This document shows positions 8,353 to 15,747 of a stretch of 64,000 nt of DNA, in pieces. Below the pieces are notes generated by a model that had not been told where the DNA came from, ran no database searches, and saw only the letters and a program-made list of their open reading frames with translations. Position 1 is the stretch's first letter, and each line of letters starts with the position of its first letter. The position numbers and the translations under genes are program-made. The stretch is from Geminicoccus roseus DSM 18922 (GTDB lineage Bacteria; Pseudomonadota; Alphaproteobacteria; Geminicoccales; Geminicoccaceae): NCBI RefSeq assembly GCF_000427665.1, contig NZ_KE386572.1, positions 4,402,373 through 4,466,372 on the forward strand, read 5' to 3'.

Positions 8353-9231
8353 ATGTTCTATGCCGACGGAAAGCTGCAGTATCCGGTCCGCGTCGAGCGG
8401 CCCAACCCCGTCTTCGCCAAGGCCCTTCAGCAGGCGATCGGCGGCATCGAGGGCGAGATCCGCGTCTGCCTGCAGTACATGTTCCAGGCCTGGGGCGCGC
8501 GCGGCCCCTCCAAGTATCGCGACATGCTGCTGAACACCGGCACCGAGGAGATCGGCCATATCGAGATGCTGGCGACGGCGGTGGCGCTGAACCTGGAGAA
8601 GGCGCCGCTGTCGCTCCAGGAGGAGGTCTCCGCGAACCCGGTTGCCGGCTCGGTGCTGAACGGCATGAACCTGCGGCACATCCTGTCGTCCGGCCTGGCC
8701 GCCATGCCGGTGGACAGCAACGGCGTGCCGTTCGACTGCTCGCACATCTATGCGTCGGGCAACATCGCCGCCGACATGCACGCCAACGTCACCGCCGAAT
8801 CGTCCGGCCGCGCCCTGGCAGTGCGCCTCTACAACATGACCGACGATCCGGGCATGAAGGACATGCTGTCCTTCATGATCGCGCGCGACACCATGCACCA
8901 GCAGCAGTGGCTGGCCGCCATCGAGGAACTGGGCGGCGCCGCGACGCTGCCGATCCCGAACAGCTTCCCGCAGGAAAAGGAGAACACCGAGTTCTCCTAT
9001 GTCTATCTGGGCCACATGACGGACGGCTCGATCCCGCAGGGTCGCTGGTCGTCGGGTCCCTCCATGGACGGCAAGGGCGAGTTCTCCGCCGCGGTGTCCG
9101 AGCCGCTGGGCGGCGTGCCGAGCCTGGCTCCGGCCCGGCCGGATTCCGGCGCCCAGGAGGGGCAGACCTCGAAGTCCGGCATCGGCGGCGTGGTCGGCTC
9201 GGTGGAAGGCGCCATCGAGCGCAAGCTCTAA
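8353..9231 (+). CDS. katN: Manganese catalase
   Basis: A 292-residue non-haem catalase that converts hydrogen peroxide to water and oxygen at a di-manganese centre. The ligands can be seen at almost the same numbers as in the Lactobacillus plantarum enzyme: E35, E66 and H69, then E149 and H182. The opening LQYPVRVERPNP and the TGTEEIGHIEML block are family hallmarks. The start at 8353 has AAGAGG about nine bases upstream. The C-terminal 60 residues are Gly/Ser/Pro-rich and variable. It is divergent from two ferritin-like genes and preceded by an EcfG-type promoter, which suggests stationary-phase or stress induction. Confidence 0.92.
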   Translation: MFYADGKLQYPVRVERPNPVFAKALQQAIGGIEGEIRVCLQYMFQAWGARGPSKYRDMLLNTGTEEIGHIEMLATAVALNLEKAPLSLQEEVSANPVAGSVLNGMNLRHILSSGLAAMPVDSNGVPFDCSHIYASGNIAADMHANVTAESSGRALAVRLYNMTDDPGMKDMLSFMIARDTMHQQQWLAAIEELGGAATLPIPNSFPQEKENTEFSYVYLGHMTDGSIPQGRWSSGPSMDGKGEFSAAVSEPLGGVPSLAPARPDSGAQEGQTSKSGIGGVVGSVEGAIERKL

Positions 9232-9251
9232 GACGAGCGCAAGCTCTAAGA
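9217..9251 (+). repeat. Tandem 18-base duplication across the catalase stop codon
   Basis: GAGCGCAAGCTCTAAGA occurs at 9217-9233 and again at 9235-9251, one base apart. The first copy contains the last codons and stop of the catalase gene; the second repeats them just outside the gene. It looks like a recent replication-slippage duplication. Confidence 0.85.
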
Positions 9252-9271
9252 GTGCGGGTGTGCCGGCCGGT

Positions 9272-9289
9272 CTGTGATCCAGATCACAG
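9272..9289. promoter_or_regulatory. CRP-like palindrome
   Basis: CTGTGATC CA GATCACAG is a perfect 8-base inverted repeat with a 2-base centre and fits the TGTGA-N6-TCACA consensus of cAMP receptor protein. It ends 69 bases before the cupin start at 9359. It could instead be a short transcription terminator after the catalase gene, although no T-run follows. Confidence 0.5.
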
Positions 9290-9358
9290 GCCGTCGGCGC
9301 CTGCCGTTGCTAGAGGGACGGTAATGGGATCTCTCCCTGCGCCCTCCCGGAGAACTCG

Positions 9359-9838
9359 ATGAGCCCTGTCCCGCCGTTCGTCCGCCACGGGCTGGACGTG
9401 CAGCTGATCCCCCTGCCCGAGATCGGGATCGACATCAACGTGCTGATCCCCGCCGCCGCCAGCGGCGGGACCACCTGCATGTTCGAGGAGGTGACCCGGC
9501 CGGGCGGCGGGCCGCCGATCCATGTTCATGCCGGACAGGACGAGTGCTTCTACTTCCTGGAGGGCAGCTACCTCCTGCATGTGGACGGCCAGGAATGGCG
9601 GGTGGGGGCGGGCGACGTGGCGGTGGTCCCGCGCGGCACCCCGCACGGCTTCGCCAATATCGGCACCACGCCCGGCCGGCTCCTGTTCACGCTCACGCCG
9701 GCGCTGGACGGCGAGCAGTTCTTCCTGGAGCTGGTCGAGGTGCTGAAGGAGGGCCCGCCGGATCCGGACCGGCTGAACCAGCGCTTCGCCCGGATGGGCT
9801 TCTCGGTGGTCGGCCCGCCGCTGCTGGCCAGGGGCTGA
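9359..9838 (+). CDS. Cupin domain protein
   Basis: A 159-residue single-domain cupin. Motif 1 is visible as [15 protein letters not shown] and motif 2 as [13 protein letters not shown], giving the three histidines and one glutamate that normally bind a metal. The remainder, [21 protein letters not shown], is a helical tail seen in quercetinase-like and uncharacterised cupins. A CRP-like palindrome precedes it. Function is unassigned: a small dioxygenase, an isomerase or a sensory cupin are all possible. Confidence 0.8.
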   Translation: MSPVPPFVRHGLDVQLIPLPEIGIDINVLIPAAASGGTTCMFEEVTRPGGGPPIHVHAGQDECFYFLEGSYLLHVDGQEWRVGAGDVAVVPRGTPHGFANIGTTPGRLLFTLTPALDGEQFFLELVEVLKEGPPDPDRLNQRFARMGFSVVGPPLLARG

Positions 9839-9947
9839 GGCCGTTCAAGCACTGAAAGCCGCCGGGCCCGGTCGCCGGCGAGGTTTCCCTGCCGCCGGGA
9901 TCGCTCTATCCCGGGCCGCAGGATCCACGCGACCGGAGGTTGTCCCG

Positions 9948-10481
9948 ATGCTCTACGCCCTTGGCGACCATGTTCCACAGGTGCACCCCGAGGCCTGGGT
10001 GGCGCCCAGCGCCGTGCTGATCGGCAAGGTGGTGGTAGAGAAGGGTGCCTCGGTCTGGTTCGGCGCGGTGCTGCGCGGCGACAACGAGACCATCACGGTG
10101 GGCGAGGGCTCCAACGTGCAGGAGAACTGCGTCCTGCACACCGACCCGGGCTATCCGCTCACCATCGGCAAGGACGTGACGGTCGGCCACCTCGCGATGC
10201 TGCACGGCTGCACCATCGGCGACGGCGCCCTGATCGGGATGTGCGCGGTGGTGCTGAACGGGGCGGAGGTCGGCGCCGGAACGCTGGTGGGCGCCAAGGC
10301 GCTGGTCGGCGAGAACAAGCAGATGCCGGGCGGCAGCCTAGTGCTGGGCGCGCCGGGCAAGGTGGCCCGCGAGCTCGGCGAGGCCGATCGCGAGCGGATG
10401 CGCCAGGGGGCGCGGGTCTATGTCGAGCGGGCCGCCCGGTTCCGCCAGGAGATGCGCGCCGTGGAAGCGCCCGCCGCCTGA
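9948..10481 (+). CDS. Gamma-class carbonic anhydrase family protein
   Basis: A 177-residue left-handed beta-helix protein built on hexapeptide repeats. The zinc-binding histidines are visible at H64 (CVLHTD), H81 and H86 ([10 protein letters not shown]), and R43/D45 (LRGDN) match the structural core of YrdA/CaiE-type gamma carbonic anhydrases. It may hydrate CO2 or act as a related acyltransferase-like protein; many bacterial members have unproved activity. It is the last rightward gene before a convergent gap containing two large palindromes. Confidence 0.85.
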   Translation: MLYALGDHVPQVHPEAWVAPSAVLIGKVVVEKGASVWFGAVLRGDNETITVGEGSNVQENCVLHTDPGYPLTIGKDVTVGHLAMLHGCTIGDGALIGMCAVVLNGAEVGAGTLVGAKALVGENKQMPGGSLVLGAPGKVARELGEADRERMRQGARVYVERAARFRQEMRAVEAPAA

Positions 10482-10603
10482 GGCTTCCGGCAACTTTGCC
10501 TACCATGATGCGTGGACGGAGATTTGATCCGCGCGCCGACTTGCACCGGGTCCGGTCCGGGCGGATAAGATCGGTCCATTGCCGATCCCAAGCCGATAAG
10601 TCC

Positions 10604-10627
10604 AGGTCGTGGTCCGGATCACGACCT
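10604..10627. terminator. 24-base near-perfect palindrome in a convergent gap
   Basis: The two 12-base arms (10604-10615 and 10616-10627) are complementary at eleven of twelve positions with no spacer. It lies 122 bases beyond the carbonic anhydrase stop. It may fold as a terminator hairpin or be a protein-binding site; there is no clear T-run. Confidence 0.45.
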
Positions 10628-10678
10628 TCATAGTCTCCGACAGGTCGTTCCCGTTCGGGGCGTGCCCGGCATTTTGAT

Positions 10679-10712
10679 CGCGGAAAAGGACAAGTTTCTG
10701 TCCCTTTCCGCG
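10679..10712. terminator. Long hairpin, likely bidirectional terminator
   Basis: Arms at 10679-10692 and 10699-10712 pair at 13 of 14 positions around a 6-base loop. It sits between the convergent carbonic anhydrase and SIS-isomerase genes, 19 bases past the end of the latter. Confidence 0.55.
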
Positions 10713-10731
10713 AGCCGCGCCGGGACTTTGT

Positions 10732-11295
10732 TTACTCCAGGTTGGTGTGGCGGGCGCGCATCGTCTCCGCCGTCTCGCCGACCCGCGCGCGCATCTTCAG
10801 GATCACGAACTCGAAGAACAGCATCTGCGCGGTCTCGAACAGCGAGCCCATCGGCAGCACCGAGCCGGTGGCGCCCTGGTCGTTGGCCATGGTCTGGGCG
10901 GGCAGGTGGACGACGATGTCGGCCAATTTCGCTGCGGGTCCGTCCGGCTGGGCGGTGATCAGCGCCACCCTGGCCCCGGCGTCGCGGGCGATCTGCATCA
11001 GGGTCTCGGTGGTGCGCAGCTTGCCCGGCCCGATCGAGACGAACAAGAGGTCGCCCTGGCCCAGGGGCGGCACGGTCATGTCGCCGACCACGTGGACGGG
11101 CCGGCCCATGTGGAACAGGCGCATGGCGAAGCCGCGCATCTGCAGGCCCTCGCGGCCAAGTCCGTGCAGGGCGCTGGTGCGGGCGGCGATCAGCGCGTCG
11201 ATCAGCTCGTCGGCGGCCTGCTCCGGCAGGCGGGCGAACAGCTCGCCGAGTTCCTGCAGGGCGCCCTGGCTGAGTGTCTGGAAGCTGGTGTCCAT
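10732..11295 (-). CDS. 6-phospho-3-hexuloisomerase-like SIS domain protein
   Basis: A 187-residue SIS (sugar isomerase) domain protein of the HxlB/PHI type. GREGLQMRGFAMRLFHMG and VHVVGDMTVPPLGQGDLLFVS match the sugar-phosphate binding face of the fold, and the C-terminus RARHTNLE is typical of this subfamily. HxlB converts 3-hexulose 6-phosphate to fructose 6-phosphate in the ribulose monophosphate pathway. No hexulose-phosphate synthase gene is present in the window, so formaldehyde fixation is not shown; related SIS proteins in rhizobial sugar clusters may isomerise other sugar phosphates. A strong hairpin precedes the start codon. Confidence 0.75.
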   Translation of the reverse strand: MDTSFQTLSQGALQELGELFARLPEQAADELIDALIAARTSALHGLGREGLQMRGFAMRLFHMGRPVHVVGDMTVPPLGQGDLLFVSIGPGKLRTTETLMQIARDAGARVALITAQPDGPAAKLADIVVHLPAQTMANDQGATGSVLPMGSLFETAQMLFFEFVILKMRARVGETAETMRARHTNLE

Positions 11296-11298
11296 GGT

Positions 11299-11333
11299 CG
11301 TTCCCCCCTGGATGGTCGTGTGGTGGGGGAACG
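11299..11333 (-). promoter_or_regulatory. Leader hairpin covering the ribosome binding site of the SIS isomerase gene
   Basis: On the minus strand CGTTCCCCC (11333-11325) and GGGGGAACG (11307-11299) form a perfect 9-base stem with a 17-base loop. The right arm is the purine-rich stretch directly before the ATG at 11295, so the stem would hide the ribosome binding site. This could give translational control or simply be a dyad operator. Confidence 0.45.
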
Positions 11334-11414
11334 GTTAGCGGTGTCGGCAGGGACTGGCCAGGACCGTCCCCGCGGGGGGGAACGGTCCCGGCCGTCTCAA
11401 CAGGGAAGGATCCC

Positions 11415-11681
11415 TCAGAAGCCGCGCGGCCTCTCCCGGATCGGCGTCTCGTCCATCTCGCTGGGCGAGGCGAGGAGCCATTCCTTGAAGGTGAGGGGCG
11501 TCCGATTTGGAACGACGTTGTCGATGGCCGAGCGAAGTCCCTTGGCAGTCTTGTCGTCGTTGATGAGCGCCTTCGCTACCCGGCGGATAAGACTGACATC
11601 TGTTTCACGGACGCAGACCTCGACCCGCTTCATGCCCCGCTCGGACAAACGGCGGCGATGTTCTTGGAGCGCCTGACTCAT
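11415..11681 (-). CDS. Small antitoxin-like protein, apparently orphan
   Basis: An 88-residue protein. The opening EHRRRLSERGMKRVEVCVRETD followed by LIRRVAKAL and a tail with LTFKEWLLASPSEMDE resembles the many small proteins found as antitoxin partners in chromosomal toxin-antitoxin pairs, with an N-terminal basic helix and an acidic C-terminal toxin-wrapping tail. That resemblance is from memory of sequence patterns and is not certain. No PIN or other toxin gene follows; the next gene downstream is the SIS isomerase. Its ATG overlaps the stop codon of a short upstream frame (ATGA at 11678-11681), suggesting translational coupling. Confidence 0.5.
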   Translation of the reverse strand: MSQALQEHRRRLSERGMKRVEVCVRETDVSLIRRVAKALINDDKTAKGLRSAIDNVVPNRTPLTFKEWLLASPSEMDETPIRERPRGF

Positions 11682-11809
11682 TTTGCATCTCCCACTCGGT
11701 CAATTCGGACGCAGAGTTCCCGATACCTGAGCTCACCGAGCGTGTTCCCGCTCTGGTGGATTAACAGGTAACTCAGGATGCGGAGAAAGTGAACAATATC
11801 GTCGCGGCG
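11678..11809 (-). pseudogene. Short coupled reading frame, possible gene remnant
   Basis: About 43 residues ending at 11678 look protein-like (RRDDIVHFLRILSYLLIHQS, then GNTLGELRYRELCVRIDRV), with a hydrophobic helix and an amphipathic helix. The codons upstream look like non-coding DNA and there is no good start codon. The stop overlaps the ATG of the antitoxin-like gene by four bases, as in a true operon. It may be the 3' end of a decayed partner gene or a short gene with an unusual start. Confidence 0.3.
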
Positions 11810-12262
11810 ATTAGGTGGGATGATCCGGTCCGGGCCAGTCGCCGCCCGTCGCCATGACAATGCTGCACCTGGGATTTGCCGGAGGGAGCCGCGCCGGCCG
11901 CATGGCCGGAAAACCCGCCCGCCCCCTTGTTTCGTCAGGAAATTTCGACGCCGGGCCGCCCGGTGATCCGTCTGGGCCGGGCACGCCCCCAGCCATGATC
12001 CGCCTGCGCCGACAATCACCTAGAGCAAGTCGGCCCGCGGCATCTTCCAGCAAATATGTGACAAAAATCTCATCAAGTCGCCACGACTGTGAAACACTAC
12101 CTTGAAAGCCGACCGGGATGCAATCGATTCGACCGTATCCGGGTAAGTGTTGGTCACCGCCGCGCCGTTTCCGGCCAGGGGAAGTCTTTCGCCGGAACGC
12201 GCGCCCGCCTATGCCAGCCGCCGCGGTGGCGACCGTCGCCCTGCTGTCCGCCGAGGCTTCCC
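11810..12262. other. Intergenic region without a recognisable gene
   Basis: About 450 bases between the antitoxin-like pair and a membrane protein gene. The stretch around 12045-12110 is less GC-rich than its surroundings and may hold a promoter for the gene at 12263. I see no convincing small gene, RNA or repeat. Confidence 0.35.
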
Positions 12263-12829
12263 ATGGCTCCTGTCGCACCTGAGCGCCGACCCCGTTCATC
12301 CGCCGTCGGCTCCGGCCGGCGCGAGCGCTTCCGCTGGCTGATGGCCGCGACCGTTCTGTTCCTCGTCAGCAGCGCGGCGATGCTGCACTGGGGGATGGGA
12401 GTGCTGTGGGGCGAGGTGCCCAACCGCAGCGACGTGATCTCGCCGGGCGACCACGCATTCGCCGAGCGGCTGCGCGCGCGGCTGCTGGCCGACCACCGGG
12501 TCGACCTGGCGACGGAGACCGATTTTGCCTGGGACACGGTCTGCCTGATCGAGCCGTTCGAGCTGGACCAGGCCAGCCTGGCCGAGGCGCTGCGCGCCGG
12601 CGGCCTGATGGGCGCGCCGCCCGACCTGCCCGATGGGCCAAGAGCGATCGCCCAGCCGAACTGGATGTTCGCCTTCCTCCAGGACCGGCGGCTGGTCCGC
12701 GCCATCGAGTTCCACCATCGCGAGATCGAGCCCCGCCACGGCGCCTATTGCGTCCCGCGCGACCGGGCCGAGTTCGTTCAGGTACGTCAGCTCGCCCGGG
12801 CAGTCTGGATCGACTTGGCCCGCCCCTGA
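12263..12829 (+). CDS. Membrane-anchored protein of unknown function
   Basis: A 188-residue protein. A basic N-terminus (RRERFRW) precedes one hydrophobic segment, LMAATVLFLVSSAAMLHWGM, at about residues 27-46, so the rest is probably periplasmic. The outer part has the acidic/aromatic blocks ATETDFAWDTVCLIEPFE and QPNWMFAFLQDRRLVRAIE, which give the impression of a small alpha/beta domain, but I recognise no family or motif. It is a single gene with no obvious partner. Confidence 0.6.
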   Translation: MAPVAPERRPRSSAVGSGRRERFRWLMAATVLFLVSSAAMLHWGMGVLWGEVPNRSDVISPGDHAFAERLRARLLADHRVDLATETDFAWDTVCLIEPFELDQASLAEALRAGGLMGAPPDLPDGPRAIAQPNWMFAFLQDRRLVRAIEFHHREIEPRHGAYCVPRDRAEFVQVRQLARAVWIDLARP

Positions 12830-13137
12830 GCCTGTCCCCTCGACCATCCTGGCCGTGAACAGCGGCGCTATCTGCCGCGCGCCCGCCGCCCCGGGTGGTG
12901 CTGCGCCGAAGGGCTGACGCGGCCGACCCGGCGCTGCGGGCCGGCAGCGCCGGCGCCAGCGGGAAGGGACGGCCGACCGCCTGACCCGCCCACCTGCCCG
13001 TGCTTTCCTGATCCAGGGCCAGCCCGCGCTTCCGCTCATGATCCCACGCCCGTCCATCTTTTTAAATAGATATATCTTTTCAAAAAATGAGCTTTTTAAT
13101 AAGCATGTTGTATCCCAATCCATTCTCCGGTCCGCCC
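12830..13137 (+). promoter_or_regulatory. AT-rich regulator promoter region with a palindrome
   Basis: The gap is ordinary GC-rich sequence until about 13055, where a sharply AT-rich block of some 60 bases begins. Within it AGATATATCT (13068-13077) is a perfect 10-base palindrome that extends to 16 bases (13065-13080) with one mismatched pair. It lies 58 bases before the SufR-like start and is a good candidate operator for autoregulation. Confidence 0.45.
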
Positions 13138-13788
13138 ATGAATCCCGCCGCCGAACCGCTGCCCGCCCGCGCTGCCGACCGGGTGCTGCACGCCCTGAAG
13201 CAGAGCGGCCCGCAGCCCGCGGCCGGGCTGGCCGGGCGGCTGGGGGTCACGCCGGTGGCGGTTCGCCAGCATCTGGACCGGCTGGCGGAGGAGGGGCTGG
13301 TCGCGTTCGAGGACCGCCGCGAGGGGGTCGGCCGGCCGCGGCGCTACTGGCGGGTGGAGGACGCCGCACAGGGCCGCTTCCCCGAGCGCCACGAGCGGCT
13401 CGCCCTGGAACTGCTGGCGGGGATCCGCAGCGTGTTCGGCAGCCATGGCCTGGACGAGATCCTGCGCCACCGCGCCGATTTGGCGGTGGACCGCTACCGG
13501 GCGGAACTGGCGGGCTTGGCCTCCCTGGCGGAGCGGGTCGGCGGGCTGGCGCGGCTGCGCGCGGCGGAAGGCCGGATGGCCGAGGCCCGCCCGGACGGGC
13601 AGGGCGGCTTCCTTCTGGTCGAGAACCACGACCCGATCCCGGCGGCGGTCCAGGCCTGCCCGGCGCTGGGCCAGCCCGAGCATCGCCTGCTGGCCCGGGC
13701 GCTCGGGCCGGACGTCCAGGTCGAGTGCATAGAGCATGTCGCAACCGGCGGCCGGCGCTGCGTCTACCGCATCGCGCCGGCCGCCTGA
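13138..13788 (+). CDS. SufR-like winged-helix transcriptional regulator
   Basis: A 216-residue regulator of the DeoR/ArsR-like group that includes SufR. Residues about 15-70 form a winged helix (LAGRLGVTPVAVRQHLDRLAEEGLV followed by a GRPRRYWR wing). The C-terminal half keeps the SufR-like frame ENHDPIPAAVQACPALG, VECIEHV and GGRRCVYRI with three cysteines, which in SufR ligate an Fe-S cluster. The first cluster position (ENHC in SufR) is aspartate here, so the cluster may be altered or absent. No suf genes are in the window. Start chosen at the ATG at 13138, where similarity begins. Confidence 0.75.
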   Translation: MNPAAEPLPARAADRVLHALKQSGPQPAAGLAGRLGVTPVAVRQHLDRLAEEGLVAFEDRREGVGRPRRYWRVEDAAQGRFPERHERLALELLAGIRSVFGSHGLDEILRHRADLAVDRYRAELAGLASLAERVGGLARLRAAEGRMAEARPDGQGGFLLVENHDPIPAAVQACPALGQPEHRLLARALGPDVQVECIEHVATGGRRCVYRIAPAA

Positions 13789-13798
13789 GGGAGGATGC

Positions 13799-14629
13799 CT
13801 ACTTCACGCCGCCCAGCGACAGGCCGCGCACCAGGGCGCGCTGCATCAGCGCGAACACCACCGCCACCGGCACGGTCGCGGCGAAGGTTGCCGCCATCAC
13901 GTGGTGCCAGTTGATCTTGTAGGCGCCGCCCACCAGGGTGAAGATCTGCAGGGTGAGCGGGTATTTCTCGTTCGAGCGCAGGATGGTCAGCGCCAGGACG
14001 AACTCGTTCCAGCAATTGATGAAGGTGAAGATCCCGGTCACCGCGAGAGCCGGCAGGGCCATCGGCAGGAACACCCGGACCAGCGACTGCAGCCGGGTGG
14101 CGCCATCGATCCAGGCGGCCTCCTCGATCTCCTTGGGGATCGTCTTGAAGTAGCTGGACATCATCCAGGTGGCGAAGGCCAGGTTGAACGCCGCGTAGCC
14201 CAGCACCAGCGCCCACTGGCTGTCCACCAGCCCCATCGCCGCCATCAGGCGGAAGATCCCGATCACCAGCACGATCGGCGAGAGCATCTGCGTCACCAGC
14301 AGGAACTGGCGGTAGAAGCCCTGGCCGTGCCAGCGCAGCCGCGCCATGGCATAGGCGGCCGGGATCGCCACCAGCAGCGAGAGCACGGTGCCGGCGGTGC
14401 TGATCCAGAGCGAGTTGAACAGCGCCACCCCGAACCCGGTGGCGCTCCACATCTCCACGAAGTTCTCGAACGCCAGCCGGGTCGGCAGCCAGGTCGGCGG
14501 GAACACGAAGATCTCGTCGGCGGGCTTGAGCGCGGTGCTCAGCATCACCGCGAACGGGAACAGGGCGACCACCGCGAACGGGCCCAGGATCAGCCAGTAG
14601 AGGATCGAGCGCTTCAGCTTCGGCGTCAT
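13799..14629 (-). CDS. Sugar ABC transporter permease, MalG type
   Basis: A 276-residue inner-membrane protein with about six transmembrane helices. The cytoplasmic [20 protein letters not shown] block is the EAA motif that contacts the ATPase in carbohydrate-uptake (CUT1) importers, and the ending [13 protein letters not shown] is typical of MalG homologues. Its ATG at 14629 overlaps the stop of the partner permease gene (ATGA). It is the third gene of the binding protein-permease-permease set. No ATPase gene lies in the cluster. Confidence 0.9.
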   Translation of the reverse strand: MTPKLKRSILYWLILGPFAVVALFPFAVMLSTALKPADEIFVFPPTWLPTRLAFENFVEMWSATGFGVALFNSLWISTAGTVLSLLVAIPAAYAMARLRWHGQGFYRQFLLVTQMLSPIVLVIGIFRLMAAMGLVDSQWALVLGYAAFNLAFATWMMSSYFKTIPKEIEEAAWIDGATRLQSLVRVFLPMALPALAVTGIFTFINCWNEFVLALTILRSNEKYPLTLQIFTLVGGAYKINWHHVMAATFAATVPVAVVFALMQRALVRGLSLGGVK

Positions 14630-15510
14630 GCGCCCTTCTCCTCGGATCGGGCGGCCAGGATGATGTAGGCGGCGGTGAACACCAGCAGGATCGCGAACAT
14701 GATCAGCGACATGGCCGCCGCGACGTCCAGCTTCCCGTAGCGGAACGCGAGCTTGTAGAGATAGGTCACCAGGATGTCGGTCGAGTTCGCGGGCTCGCCC
14801 TGGGTCAGCACCCAGATGATCGGGAACGAGTTGAACACGTTGATGACGTTCAGGACGATCGCGATCTGCAGGAACGGCTTCATCAGCGGCAGGGTGATGA
14901 AGCGGAAGCGCTGCCAGCCGGTGGCGCCGTCGATGGTCGCCGCCTCGTAGACGTCGTTCGGGATCGAGGACAGGCCGCCCAGCAGCACCGTCGAGGTGAA
15001 CGGGATCGAGACCAGGATGCCGATGCCGATCTCGATCGGGAAGGCGGTGTCGAAATTGGCCAGCCACTCGGTCGGCCGCTCCAGGATGCCCAGCTGGAAC
15101 AGGGTGGCGTTGATCATCCCGTACTGGCCGTTCAGGCTCCAGCGCCACACGATCGCGGTCATCGCCAGCGAGATCGCCCAGGGCAGCATCACGATCACCC
15201 GCGCCACGCCGCGGCCGTGGAAGTCCTCGTTGAGCATCACCGCGATCGGGATCGACAGGAGGATCGTCCCGCCCACCACCGTGACGGTCCAAAGGATCGT
15301 GCGCCAGAGCGAGCCGATGAAGATCGGGTCCTCGAACAGCCGGGCGAAGTTGGCCAGGCCAGCGAAATCCTGGACCTTGCCGAACCGGTTGACCGCGTGC
15401 AGCGAGGTGTGGGCGACGTCGTAGATCGGGTAGCCGATGATCCAGAACGCCAGGGCCACGCTCGGCAGGATCATCAGCAGCGCTGGCAGGGTGCGCGTTT
15501 TGTCGAGCAT
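14626..15510 (-). CDS. Sugar ABC transporter permease, MalF/UgpA type
   Basis: A 294-residue inner-membrane permease with six hydrophobic segments, beginning [20 protein letters not shown]. The EAA loop is [20 protein letters not shown]. It pairs with the MalG-type protein encoded by the next, overlapping gene to form the channel of a carbohydrate importer. A GC-rich stem-loop (15624-15654) stands between this gene and the binding-protein gene and may lower permease expression relative to the binding protein, as in other CUT1 operons. Confidence 0.9.
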   Translation of the reverse strand: MLDKTRTLPALLMILPSVALAFWIIGYPIYDVAHTSLHAVNRFGKVQDFAGLANFARLFEDPIFIGSLWRTILWTVTVVGGTILLSIPIAVMLNEDFHGRGVARVIVMLPWAISLAMTAIVWRWSLNGQYGMINATLFQLGILERPTEWLANFDTAFPIEIGIGILVSIPFTSTVLLGGLSSIPNDVYEAATIDGATGWQRFRFITLPLMKPFLQIAIVLNVINVFNSFPIIWVLTQGEPANSTDILVTYLYKLAFRYGKLDVAAAMSLIMFAILLVFTAAYIILAARSEEKGA

Positions 15511-15623
15511 GAGGCGCCCCTAGCGGTCGTCGTGGATCGGAACGATGGGAAGTGCGTGCATCAGGCCGTGCTCGTTGATCGCCGGGCGGCCTGGTGGCCC
15601 ACCTCGGCCGGACGGGGAAAAGC

Positions 15624-15654
15624 GAACCGGCGCTGCCAAGGGCGGCGCCGGCTC
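15624..15654 (-). promoter_or_regulatory. Intercistronic stem-loop between binding protein and permease genes
   Basis: CCGGCGC (15627-15633) pairs with GCGCCGG (15645-15651), with two more base pairs possible outside one mismatch. It lies in the 237-base gap downstream of the binding-protein gene. Such stems usually stabilise the upstream message or stop part of transcription. Confidence 0.4.
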
Positions 15655-15747
15655 TTCAGGATGCGGCCGGGATGTCTGCCCTGCGCATGGCCCTGTGCGG
15701 GCGGACCAAGCAGGAACCGTGCCTGCCGGGCCCGCCCGGTCGCCAGA

